Shown piece by piece: positions 42,535 through 55,000 of a DNA stretch of 64,000 nucleotides (positions are counted from its first letter, which is position 1; each line of letters opens with the position of its first letter). A model generated the notes under the pieces. The model was not told where the DNA came from, ran no database searches, and saw only the letters and a list, made by a program, of their open reading frames with translations. This DNA is from Agapetus fuscipes. Lineage: Eukaryota; Arthropoda; Insecta; Trichoptera; Glossosomatidae. The stretch spans positions 1,922,001 through 1,986,000 of the forward strand of contig OX637363.1 in NCBI GenBank assembly GCA_951799405.1, read 5' to 3'. The position numbers were made by a program, and so were the translations under genes.

Positions 42535-45500
42535 ATGTGGATATATAAGGTAAGGTGTTTTTTTTTTAAGTGGGTGCAAAAAAATTACACTTGTTGTTTA
42601 GGTTCATATGTATGTTGTTGACCACCCGTGCTGTAGAAAATAGTTCACTTTGACAATGTCACCACTGTTTCAGGGAAGGTCGGCAAGAGTTACAGGGTGT
42701 ATGATGATTTGAGATTTAGGTTTTCATATTGTATATTCACATGCGGCATGTTTAAGCGCGAACTTATACGTGTGCTTGTGAAAATTCATATAATGTGAAT
42801 CCTCAATGTTACATATCTTTTCAACCTAGGTTAGATTAGATTAGGGTGCATTGTTCAGTTGGTAGAGTGCTTGCACTCTATGCCGAGAGCTATGGTTCGA
42901 ATCCCACCGGGGGTATATGAAATGATTTCTAATTTCGGTGCTTATTTACAACCCGAAATAAAATACCGGCAAGGTTAACTCAGCCTTCACAAGAAATGAG
43001 TACCAGCCCCCTCGGGAGCTGGGAAACCACCACTTTAAGTGAAGTGGTTGGCGTAAGGCCGGCCCATTGCCTGTACAAATAAATAGGTTGCACTAGCCGC
43101 ATGTGACTCCTTCGGAAAAAAACACTGTAAGAAGTTCAACTATATGTGTAGCTAAGTTACGCTTTGCATTAAAAAAAGAAAAAAAAAGTTCACTGTTACG
43201 CAAATGCCACCCATTGTTTCAAGGAAATCCGACAAGTTTGAGTTAATTTGAAGAATCAGTTTTACATTGTTGAAAAAGCATGTAGCATTTATAAGAGTGA
43301 ACTAACAAATACCTATTCACAATATAAATTACAACTTATGTGTGGATTATTACGTTTATTAGATTTTATCTCCAAAACAAGTCATTTATAAAGGAAAGGA
43401 AAATACATCAACGCATGGTTAAGTGCCAAACCTTAAAAAAGTTGCTTTGCCAAGACTTTGAATCTTAAATATATCTATGCGACTTAGATTAAAGATATAC
43501 CTTCGGGTTTGAGGTTGAATGCATTTCCTGTTTTAGACATTGCCAATGTCACTCCTTTTTCACAAAATGAATAATAATTCCAAAGCATATTCCTACATGG
43601 AAAATCTCTAGTTACGAGGCTGACCACTTATGTATTAAAAATACAAATTTCAGCATATTTCAAGTAATAATTGCATACAAGGCTTTCAAACTAAATATGT
43701 ATTCGTGAATTTTAACGAAAATAATAGTTCTTTCAAGTTCACGCATTGGTAAAATACATACTTTATATTTCAACAAAATTTCATTTATATTAATCTTTAA
43801 TCTCAGTTTCAAAGATATATTGACATTAATGGCTCATATTTCATTCACGCCCACAAGCAGGCACATGAAAGTTTGGGTTTGCCAATGCTGTATGTGTACA
43901 CACAATGAACATAAATTTTGCAATTCCTGCCACTTTTTTCTGGAACAGGGGTGGCATTGGCGAAAGTGAATCAAGTTTTTACAGCATGGTAGGTCAGCCT
44001 CATATCAACTTATTAGTCAAAGAATACAGACGTTAATATTTTTCAATCTAAACGATTAAATTAAAGTAATCTAATAAGCAATTTATTATTTTTTAATCAA
44101 TCTTCCAATCAGTGTCACAATAAATATTACACTTTCGATTTTCTATTAATTTCTTTAAACAATAAAAGAGCAGTCATTCAACATCGGTAAACGATGGTTT
44201 CACACTGCTATAGAACAAAAATAATATATAGCTGTGAAGCAGAGAAAATTTTTGGTGATTGTTTTCTTGAAAATCATGCGAGATACTGTCTCTAAAGATA
44301 TTTAAGTACATAAGTGGCTTGATTTTTGTTTTTCCCCGTGGTTGCTGTGTCAACTTGTCTATACCACTGCCACCAACCCTCCCTGTCGATGCTATTTCTC
44401 ACCTATTGTGTTCCTTTTCTACAAGACTCTTACAAACGAAAGCAATTAAACATTCGTGAACGCTTGCCTTTTTGCTATCTATCTCCTTCACACAAGCATA
44501 CCTTGCATAAATTCATCACCCTCCCAAGTGGTAATCGCAAAAAGGACAGTCATTGAAATCTGAATCCCTATTCAGCAAAATTTTTTACACTTTGGATATC
44601 CATACAAGTTGGGGGCGCTAGCGCTTGTAAAAGAACTTCATACGAGTATATAAAAAAAACACAGTAGGTACACCTTATTTTTGGATACGAATTGCCAGCT
44701 GTAATTTTCGTAAGGAATTTCGCAGAATAGCGCTTCTGAACACAGTAATATTCGTTTTTTTTCGATAACAAAAGCAAAGCCAACCTTGACCGGTCCGTAG
44801 TTCAGTGGCAACACTTCGGACTCTGAATGGAAGGTTGTGGGTTCGAATCCCGGCGGTGCACAAAAAACACACCATTTATGTATATTTTCAAATTTGCTCT
44901 TCGATGATGAATTCATAAACCTTTACCAATGACCGGTCACCAAAGGTCCATCCAGCCTTACAGCAATTGGGTATTGCTTGAAAATTGGCGCTTTCTACAG
45001 CAGCGACCAAGCTCGCAGAGGGTTCTTGAGGTGTGATACACACAAAAACAGCGCTCACCAAATAAACTAGCCTTATTTAGTTTTTTTTAACCTGCCATTA
45101 ATTTCTTTTGCATCTCCTCTCACTTGTCTTTTTCGTTTATTAATTTCTTTGGAACAATAAAGTGACATGAAAGAGTTTGATACATTTATTATATCCGAAG
45201 AGAAAATGATATTATATCTGTAACCGGAGATCAGCCACAAGTGGATAAGAAAGTGGAAGTTATATGGAGTACTGGTTATCGTTTCCGGTGCACTTCCTCG
45301 AAGTCAAATGTTCAATACACCGTCATCACTGAGTGATCTGTAATCTGAGATGCAAAGATAGTATTATAACATATAATATTTATGCAAAGCATAAACCAGA
45401 CTGCATGTAATGTTGCCAATAAATTAAGTTACAACACGAATAGTGTAACTTCTTGCCGTGTTCTCCCCGAAGGAGTTGCAAGTCCAGAGCGATGGTGGAC

Positions 45501-45996
45501 GTCTTTAGCTGCGTTATACGATCCAAATTAGAGTACGCTGTCGAGGTTTGGACTCCTTACCAGCGGAAGTACATAGATATGATAGAACAAGTCCAAAAAA
45601 AGTTTTTCAGGTATCTCCTCATGAGGCGGTGTGGAAGTTATCCACAATTCATGCATCATGAGGAGCTACTTCGGGAGACTGGATTTAGAAGCCTTGAAAC
45701 GAGGCGCAACAGGCCACTTATGGTGCTCACTCATAAGGTAGGTTAGTCGGGGTTATAGCCGCGTGGGCCAAGAGGGCTGATCTTTCTAGCGTGTTTCGAA
45801 TGGAACAACGTTGGTTCGATCCCCGCTTGGGTCACTTGACTTTAACTTTGACCCTGGTTCAACAGATGTAATTGGGTAATTATTATTTAATAATTCATTA
45901 ATAATTAACAATAATGAATTATTAAATGATGATATTAATACCTGTTTCTGGCCAGGTAGAATAGGTTGGTGAATTGCATTCCTCTTCACAAATCTA

Positions 45997-46034
<38 letters not shown>

Positions 46035-49000
46035 TCATCAACGGCTTAATTGACAGTCCCATCCTCTTGGAGGGATACAAGCTGTATGTGCCTGACGACT
46101 ACACCCGAGGTCGAGGACATGATCTATTTCATGTACCGAACAGCCGTACAGATGTGACTTGTGACTCGGAGTATAAAGCTCTTAAATATAAAAAGTCTAA
46201 TATAGACATTTTTTAGTGAAATTTATTCAGATTTTAAAATCTAGCAACCGAGATCCTCCTAGCATGTTGATAGTTTTGAGGGTGCACTGTAATTAGGGTA
46301 ACCTGTTTTGCAAAAAAAAAAAAATGTGGCGAGTGGAACCTATTTATTTTTACATGTAAGGGGGCCACCCACTTCAGTTGAAGTGAGGGTTTCCCAGCTT
46401 TGCCAGTATAGTATTTTTGGGTTTAAAATAAACACCGAAACGGGAAGTCATTTCTGACACCCTCGCCTCGGTGAGATTCAAACTCAAGATTTAAACTATG
46501 GAATGCAAGCACTCTATTAACAAAGCTATCGACCAGAGATTCATGAAAAAATCTGAAACAAAAGTTTTGTTATTCACAATAATAATAACTACACGGTTAA
46601 AATTTATTACTCGGATATTAGACGAACCGTCATAAGAGAACTTACATTATTCTCGACGTTTCTTTAGCGACGTACTAACGTCTTCAGAAGACATTCTCTC
46701 TACTCGACGACTGAGGATGAACTCCTTAGTTGTCGTGAGTTATTTTATTTTATTTTTTCCATTACTGGTATTTTTTTGATGACTTAAGAGCCCTACATAC
46801 CCTGAATCTGCCGTTTTTGTATCTTACACTTTATGGTCTTAGCAAAAGAGTGACAGTGATGAAAAAAATCAAGGATGTTTATTATTTTTTTATCTTAATT
46901 ATTAAGTTTGAACAAAATATATAACTTTAAAATTGCCACCACAAAAAAAGACTTAAAATAATACGTTTTTTTCACTTCCGTAGCCACTGTCTCGTGTGTG
47001 CTATGTTTTGGAAATATTTTTTTTCTTTCTATTTATAGAACTATACATTGTCTAGTGTAGTATCGAAACAGTTTTTTTATAATGTAAATAGTTTTTGAGT
47101 AAATGGGGAAAAACTGTGTTCTTCGATTTAATTAAAATTTAATTCATCAAGTAGTTTCAGTTAGTGGGGAAAAACTGTGTTCTTCGATTTAATTAAAATT
47201 TAATTCATCAAGTAGTTTCAGTTTTTCCATATTTACTCAAAAACTATTGACATTATAAAAAAACTGTTTCGATACTACACTAGACAATGTATAGTTCTAT
47301 AAATAGAAAGAAAAAAAATATTTCCAAAACATAGCACACACGAGACAGTGGCTACCGGAAGTGAAAAAAACGTATTATTTTAAATATTTTTTTGTGGTGG
47401 CAATTTTTAAGTAATATATTTTATTTAAACTTTATAATTAAGACACAAAATTAATAAACATCCTTGATTTTTTTCATTACTGTCACTCTTTTGCTAAGAC
47501 CATAAAGTGTAAGATACAAAAACGGCAGATTCAGGGTATGTAGGGCTCTTATCTAATGCCAGTGCCATCCCCTTTTGGTTAAATCTATTAATTTTTTGCT
47601 TCATTTGGATACCTTATTAACTTAACCTCCTCAATAGTAAAAGTTGTTGTTTTTGTATTTTAGTTTTGGGCATTGACGGCGTTTGGCGTTCTCACATTGG
47701 CAGCAAAACATCAAGAAGATCTCCTAGAATACGCTCCTGACTATGTAAGTATAAAAAACGCAACTTAGCTACACATACAGTATAACTTCTTGCTTGCGTT
47801 ATCCCCGAAGGGGTCGCATGGGATGAATCAGGACCTATTTATTTTAACGGGTAAGGGAGCCCGCCTCACACCAACCACTTTCAGTTGAAGTGGGAGTTTC
47901 CCGGCTCCCGGGGGGGCTGATTTTCATTTCTAGTGAAGGTTGAGCAAACCTTGAGATCGAACCCTTGCTCTCGGCATGGAATGCAAGCATTCCACCAATT
48001 GAGCTATCGACCTTTTTACGAGCTTGGTCGTCGCCGCAACAAAGCGCCAATTCTCAAGCAAGACCCAGTTGCTGTAAGACTCGATGGAACTTTGGTGACC
48101 GGTCATTGGTAAAAGTTTATGAATTTTTCAACCCAACGAAGAGCAAATTTGAAAATATAAACGTTATATTTTTTGTGCTCCTTCGGGATTCGACAACATT
48201 CCATTCAGAGTCCAAAGTGTTACCACTGAACTACGGACCGGTCGGATCGGAAAAAAAGAACCCATAAGAGCAAATACCTCTAATTTTGCGGACAGGAGCT
48301 TTGGGGTAGCTGGGCCAGTTGCCTGGAACAAGCTGCCTGTCGACCTTCGCTCTGACCAGCCCACCATCGCCTTCAGAAGAGGACTTAAGAAATTGCTGTT
48401 TACGAAGAGTCACGGCGCCCTTGAGATGGTCCGTGATCATTAAAAACGGCGCCACCGGAAATCAATCATCCATCATCATCATCTAGACCTTCGAATGGAG
48501 TACTTTTAAAAAACAGTCCACATATATCATAAGTCAAAGCCTGCAACTTAGATTATTACTCTTCGCTCGCATATAACAGTGATCAACCGCACATAATTTG
48601 AACGTAATACGAAATAAAATTGATTCTCGTAATATCAATTTACCAATTAAATGAAAGTAAAATGACCGATCTCGTTTTCCTTCCACCAGTACTAGTCGAA
48701 GTTAATTTATGCCTCTTATAATGTTCAACTTGACATTGCTCTATAAATTTAATTTTTAACTTTTTCTATTCAATTACAAAGTAAGCGCTTTATTAAATCT
48801 AAGTATCGAATTAAAAACACACTGTGGGATTACGTGAAAATACTTTTTTTTTTAACTCATAAAAAAAATGTAACTTAATTGTACATTGAAGCTTTCACGG
48901 CCGGTTTTTGTTGACACAATCACTTTATTCGGGGCTTTCGAGATGTGGTCGTATAGAAGACTACTAGGAATTTCCTGGAGAGACCACACTACAAATGAGG

Positions 49001-52000
49001 AGATTCTCCAAAGAATCGAAGGAGGAAGGCATCTGCTCAGGACCTTGTCCGAAAGGCGTGCAAGATGGATCGGCCTTGTAATACTTAAAATATGTTATAT
49101 TTCGAATGTGCTCTTCGCTGGGTTGAAAAATTCATAAACCTTAACCAATGACCGGTCACCAAAGGTCCATCCAGCCTTACAGCAACTGGGTCTTGCTTGA
49201 GTATTGGCGCTTTGTAGCGACGACCAAGCTCGTACACCTCTGCGGCACTACAACAAGTGTCATAGACCCCTAGAGTCTTTAGAATCTAGGGAGTCTCCCG
49301 CACAGGATTTCTAAAAAAAAAAAAAAAAAAAAACGTCAAGAAGGTCTCTTGTATGCCATAAAAGGGGAATGAATACCCATTTCTTCACCGCCGCGGCAAG
49401 CCTGAAAGCGCCCTTGCAGTGACAGTAGTCACGAAACGGCGCTCTACAAATCATCATCATCATCATCATGTAGCCGTGGTCTGGTTAATTCTTTCCGGAC
49501 AGTTTCGTCCATTGCTCCGATGGGCATTATCAGCGGTTGGCTAGTCGCTGTGATCTTCTTACAGGATCTGCTATATTAGAGTAAGAGTAGAGAGTGTAAG
49601 AAGGTCACAGCGACTAGGCAACCGCTGATAATGCCCATCGGAGCAATGGGCGAAACTGTCCGGGAAGAATTAACCAGACCACGGCTACATAGCCCGAATA
49701 AAGTGATTGTGTCAAAATGTAAATTGTTGTGTAGGTATGTTCCTTGACTTATAGGTTGGTATATGGCTGACCACCCATGCTGTAGGAAATGGTTCACATT
49801 GCCATTGCTCCCCATGTTTCAGGGAAGGTCGGCAAGAGTTGCAGGGTGTATGTCCATTTGAGATTTAGATTTTTATGTTGAAGGTTTGGTTACGGCTTGT
49901 GCAAGTGCGAAGTTGTGCGTGTCTGGTTGTGAGAATGCATATAATTTGAATCTCCAATGTTTCATATTTTTGCAACTTAGATTAGATATTTCTTTAAATA
50001 GGAATAGGTGATTTATCATATTTACTAGCCCCCCCCCCCTCGCTCAACGGTGTTTTTGAGACGAAATATCGATATGATTTCCGATAGTGTTTGAAAATAT
50101 CGATTCGATATCGATATTTTTTTTCATTTCCCCATCCCTATTGGGCGAATGGAACCTATTTATTTTTACATCTAAGAGGGCCAGCCTTACGCCAACCCCT
50201 TCAGTTGAAATGGGGGTTTCCCAACTCCCGAGGGGGCTGGTGCCTGTACAATTAATTAAATTTTCATAAAAAAAATCACTGTTGTATAAAAAAAACCCCT
50301 TACTATAGTTCATCTACCTAAATAGCAAAAGAGTATTGCTTTAGACTGGCGCTTTTTAGTGACCACCCTTTCAGTACGGATAACACAAAAAAACACATTC
50401 TTACTCACATATGATTCTGAAGCATGTACCTTAGATTTCAATTGGTTCTTTTTAACTTTGTTGGAAACTATAAATGAATGATTTTCATCGATGTGACTAC
50501 AGCGTCGGTAACTTTCTTTTGAGGTATAACTCCATGTTAGCGTAAATGTCTTTAATAGTCTGGTATCGTACATCAAGCGGTTACTTTCAAACTCGACCGG
50601 TTAAAGTAAAATTCTACTCTCTATAAAATAAACCATTATATTAACTCCTATAACAGTATACTTTGTAGATTACTTAGAAAAACAGTTAAAATCTTGAAGC
50701 TAAGAAAACCTGTTTTAATATAGATTATAATTCATAGTCTGGTCGATAGCTCAGTTGGTAGAGTGCTTGCATTCAATGCCGAGAACTCGGGTTCGAATCC
50801 CGCCGAGGGTGTCAGAAATGATTTCCCGTTTCAGTGTTTATTTCAAACCTTAAATAAAAAAAAACCGGCAAGGTATATTAATCCTTCAAAATAAATAAGA
50901 ACCAGCCCTCGGGAGCTAGGAACCCCCACTTAAACTGAAGAGGTTGGTGTAAGGCTGGCCCTCTCACCTGTAAAAATAAATAGGTTCACTCGCCATATGT
51001 GACCCCTTGAGGTAACACGGCAAGAAGTTACACTATTTGTGTAGCTTAGATGCGTTTTTATTCATACAATACTTATAGATATTTTTCGAAACCATAAAAG
51101 TCTAATACGAGAGCTATCACCTCAGACTTGTAATAAAATTCTGTAAGATTTTAATTTACAAAAAAATATACAATTGTTTGTAATATCAATAATGAGGCTT
51201 GCAAATTTGACAATGGAAAAAAGTTGTGACGTCACTTGGGCAAAAACGCAACTAAGCTACACATATAGTGTAACTTTTTGCCGCGTTATCCCCGAAGGGG
51301 TCGCATGTGGCGAGTTGAACCTATTTATTTTTACAGGCTAGGGGGCCGGCCTTACGCCAACCACTTCAGTTGAAGTGGAGGTTTCCCAGCTCCCGAGATT
51401 GCTGGTACTCATTTCTTGTGAAGGCTGAGTAAACCTTGCCGGTATTTTATTTTGGGGTTTGAAATAAACACCGAAACGGGAAATCGTTTCTGACACCCTC
51501 GGTGGGATTCGAACTCCCGAGCTTTCGGCATGGAATGCAAGCACTCTACCACCTGAGCTATCAACCGGACATGTAAACTAACTAATATTTTATATTTTTT
51601 ATGGTTTGTGTATTAACACTGTGAAAATTCATGTTTTTTAGTTGGTTATTCAATAAACAACAACTTTAACTTTTATTTACACACTGTTTTAATTTCACCA
51701 GTATAATATATTTGTGAAATAAAAACAGTGTTTAAATAAAAGTTAAAGGTGTTGTTTATTGAATAACCAACTAAAAAACTAATATTTTATTTGTGAGAGC
51801 AATCAAGGATTTTAGTTATTATTTAGCGTTTGTTTCCCACCGAACAAAATCGGAATTTGGAACATCCGTGCTGGATAGGTTTCAGCTCCATTTAGTTCTG
51901 CTTAAAATATTTGCCTAAGCCAAACCGTGTAAAATAAATTTTGTTAAAATGAATGATTGCAGTATAATTAAAAGAGAACCCAGTAATAACATAACAAAAA

Positions 52001-55000
52001 GTTTTCCACATTATTTGAAAATAAATTTAGCTTATTGTGTGTTTTCTTTTCGTTTCCAGTCGAACCCCTCGTACTCGTTCAGCTATGGAGTGAAGGATTA
52101 CCACACAGGTGACGTGAAGTCACAATGGGAGTCAAGAGATGGAGATGTCGTAAAGGGTAAGAAAACTGTTTTCTCTGCAGACTCTTCAACTTCAAGCTAC
52201 TCTTTACTATCATCCACTGCCCTTGAACTATGCAGCATATTTTTCTATAGTACAAAACTATGTATAGAGCATCTAACCAGACAGTTGGATTTTTTGTACT
52301 TGGGTATATTTTGTACTTTTGAAATAGCGAGTGAATGGGATATCCAGAGTCATAATAAAAGGAGAGCTTGTATGAAAAAAGTTATGACTCTGGATGAAAT
52401 GAAAGAAGTATGCAAGGACAGGAAGAAGTGGCGGCTAATCTGCAATGCTGATTTGTAATGTTGGTTTATTAGCTTGCTACATTTTTTTGCATAAGACATT
52501 TTTGACTTTTTTTGTATAGGTAGATTTATTTTTAAGGTTTTGTTGTTTTCTTATACTTAAATGTTATTTATTACTCGTATTCCTTGACTTATAGGTTGGT
52601 ATGAGATTGACCACCCATACTGTAAAAAATGGTTCACTTTGCCGATGTCACCCCTGTTTCAGGGAATTTCGGCAAGAGTTGCAGGGCTTATGTTCATTTG
52701 AGGTTTGGATTTTATTTGTAAGTACACAATCAGCATTTGTAAGCGCGAACTACACGTGTTTGTTTGTGGGCATACATCTGAGAGCATTGAATGAATATAT
52801 CCTTGCAACTTAGATTATAGATTATAGATTATATAGGGTTGCATAATGAGCCCATGGTTATTCAATATAATCATGGATCATTATGTTAAACAAGCGAATC
52901 TGGAAGGACATGGCATACAGATTGGAGAGAGAAAAGTAGGAGCTCTGCTTTATGCTGATGGCGCAGTATTAATTGCTGATTCATCAGCGGAACTCCAGAC
53001 AATGCTCTCTAGTTTGAACCATGCTCTGTGTGCAAACAAGTTGAAAAATAATGCAAGTAAGACGAAAGTACTGATTTTTGACAGAAGAGATGAAACTGAA
53101 GAATGCACGTTCATGTTGAATGGTACAAAAGTTGAAATTGTGGATGAATTTAGATACTTGGGAAGTATGTTTGAAAATAATGGACTGATGACAAGAGAAC
53201 TTGAGAATAGGGTGTGCAAGGGAAAGAAAGTGGTCGGTGCAATAGGAAGAATAGCAAAGAACAAGAGATTGACGATGGATCTGAGAATGGCGGTACACAA
53301 TGGCATAATGTTACCGACTTTGATGTATGGAAGTGAAGCATGGATAGTGAATGATAGCGAAATGAGTAAAGTATGTACGGTAGAAATGCAGCATTTGAGA
53401 AGCATGACAAGAAAAACTATGAGAGATAAAGTTAGGAATGAATGGGTACAAAAATAATGTAATTGGAAAGAGGATGTGAAAGTTAAAGTACAAAAGAATG
53501 TGATGAGATGGTTTGGGCATGTGGAAAGAATGAATGATGATAGACTGACAAAATATGTATACAAATGTCGGATGGGCACATTTAAAACAACACTCGAGCC
53601 TCTAAGGGTGGTGCAGAGAATGGTTATCAAAATAATGTTAAAGAAGCCTTTCGACTATTCCACATTGCAATTATATCATGACTTTCCGGTGCTAACAATT
53701 GACCAATTGTATAAGAGAGCGGCTCTCTACCAAGTTCATAAGGATTACTTTATCCACGGATATAATCCGGGGGATATTGTAATCCCGAGTGGTAGATCGC
53801 GTAGAGAGTCGCTTCTAATCAAAGTTCCTAGAAAGAATACAGCAACCGGCCAACATCACTACGATTATTTGGGTGTAAGGTGGTACAATGCACTTTTTTC
53901 CAGGTATGAGCATGATAAGCACGCAGATCCTAGGGCCATTAAGTACATGATCAGCAAATATTTGAAAGAGGTGTAAATAGTTGAGTGTTTATATTTGATT
54001 GGTTTTTTGTATATTATTCTTATCATTATTATTTTTGTTATTTTTTTCATATATCTACATGTGTGTATATATGTATAATTCCTATTTCTGTATTTTCTAT
54101 TTAAACATGTTACCTCTTTATGTTATTTTATTTTATTTTTTGTCTTTCTGTTTTTTGCTGAGTAAATGACTAAATGGTGTATATATTATTTTTGTTTTTT
54201 ATGATTTTTATCTATTAAGTGATTATTTTAAGTTAAGATAAGTTGGAATCCTCCCCAAAACACAAGCTATGCTTACTTTGGGGAGTATTTATTGTAATTA
54301 GATTTTTAAAATTTATTTTTATTGTAATACTTTGTACATATTGATAAAAAACAATAAAGACCTTATGAATTATGAATTAAAGAAAGTGTGAAAGGAAAAT
54401 GAGAAAAGGGACGACCGAGAAAAGTATGGAGTGATCAGATTAAGGAGATTGTGAAAGAATGGGATATACAAAGTGAGCGTAAAAGAAAAAAATGCATGAA
54501 AAAGGTGATTGATATGAAAGAATTGAAAGAAGTATGTCAGGATAGGAAAAAATGGAGGCAACTCTGCAGAGGCTCTGGCTACCCCTAGCGAAATGGTGAC
54601 AGAGTTACAGTTACAAGTACAGATAACTTGACCTTCATCTGCATTTCAATTCAGAATTTTTTTACAGGATTCTTGCGGTTAATTTATGAAAAAATGTGTC
54701 TTAAAACATGTACCTTATTTCAATTTCTATATTTTTTTCCAAAAACCGTGGGTAATTTGAAAGTGTAGCATTTTGTTGGCGTAATTAAAAGCTATTATTT
54801 TGTGCTGTGGATTGTAAATTAAGCTTTTACAAAGAAGAAAGCAAAAGATATCGGATCCCGGTGGGGCACAAAAATATACAATTTATATTTCCAAAATATA
54901 TGCTCTTCGCTGGGTTGAAAAAATTCATAAGACCTTTACCAAAGACCGGTCACTAAAAAGGCCCATCCAGACTTACAGCGCTTGATTCTTGCTTGAGTAT

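Larger units (their letters stand above)
45438..46535 (-). mobile_element. SINE-B split by LINE-D
   Basis: 45438-45481 (TAACTTCTTGCCG ... GAAGGAGTTGCA) and 46325-46535 (TGTGGCGAGTGGAACC to the head) are the two sides of one reverse SINE-B. Confidence 0.8.

Noticed and set aside
45482..45735. LINE reverse-transcriptase frames as host genes
   Set aside because: All are C-terminal fragments with repeat copies, poly(A) or microsatellite tails, and most have target duplications.
46787..47549. LTR retrotransposon
   Set aside because: The two long arms are inverted rather than direct, with TA duplication, so they are not LTRs.
52950..53630. 226-codon reverse open frame
   Set aside because: It is antisense to the LINE-C3 reverse transcriptase frame, and its Ser/Leu/Phe-rich composition is typical of such shadows.
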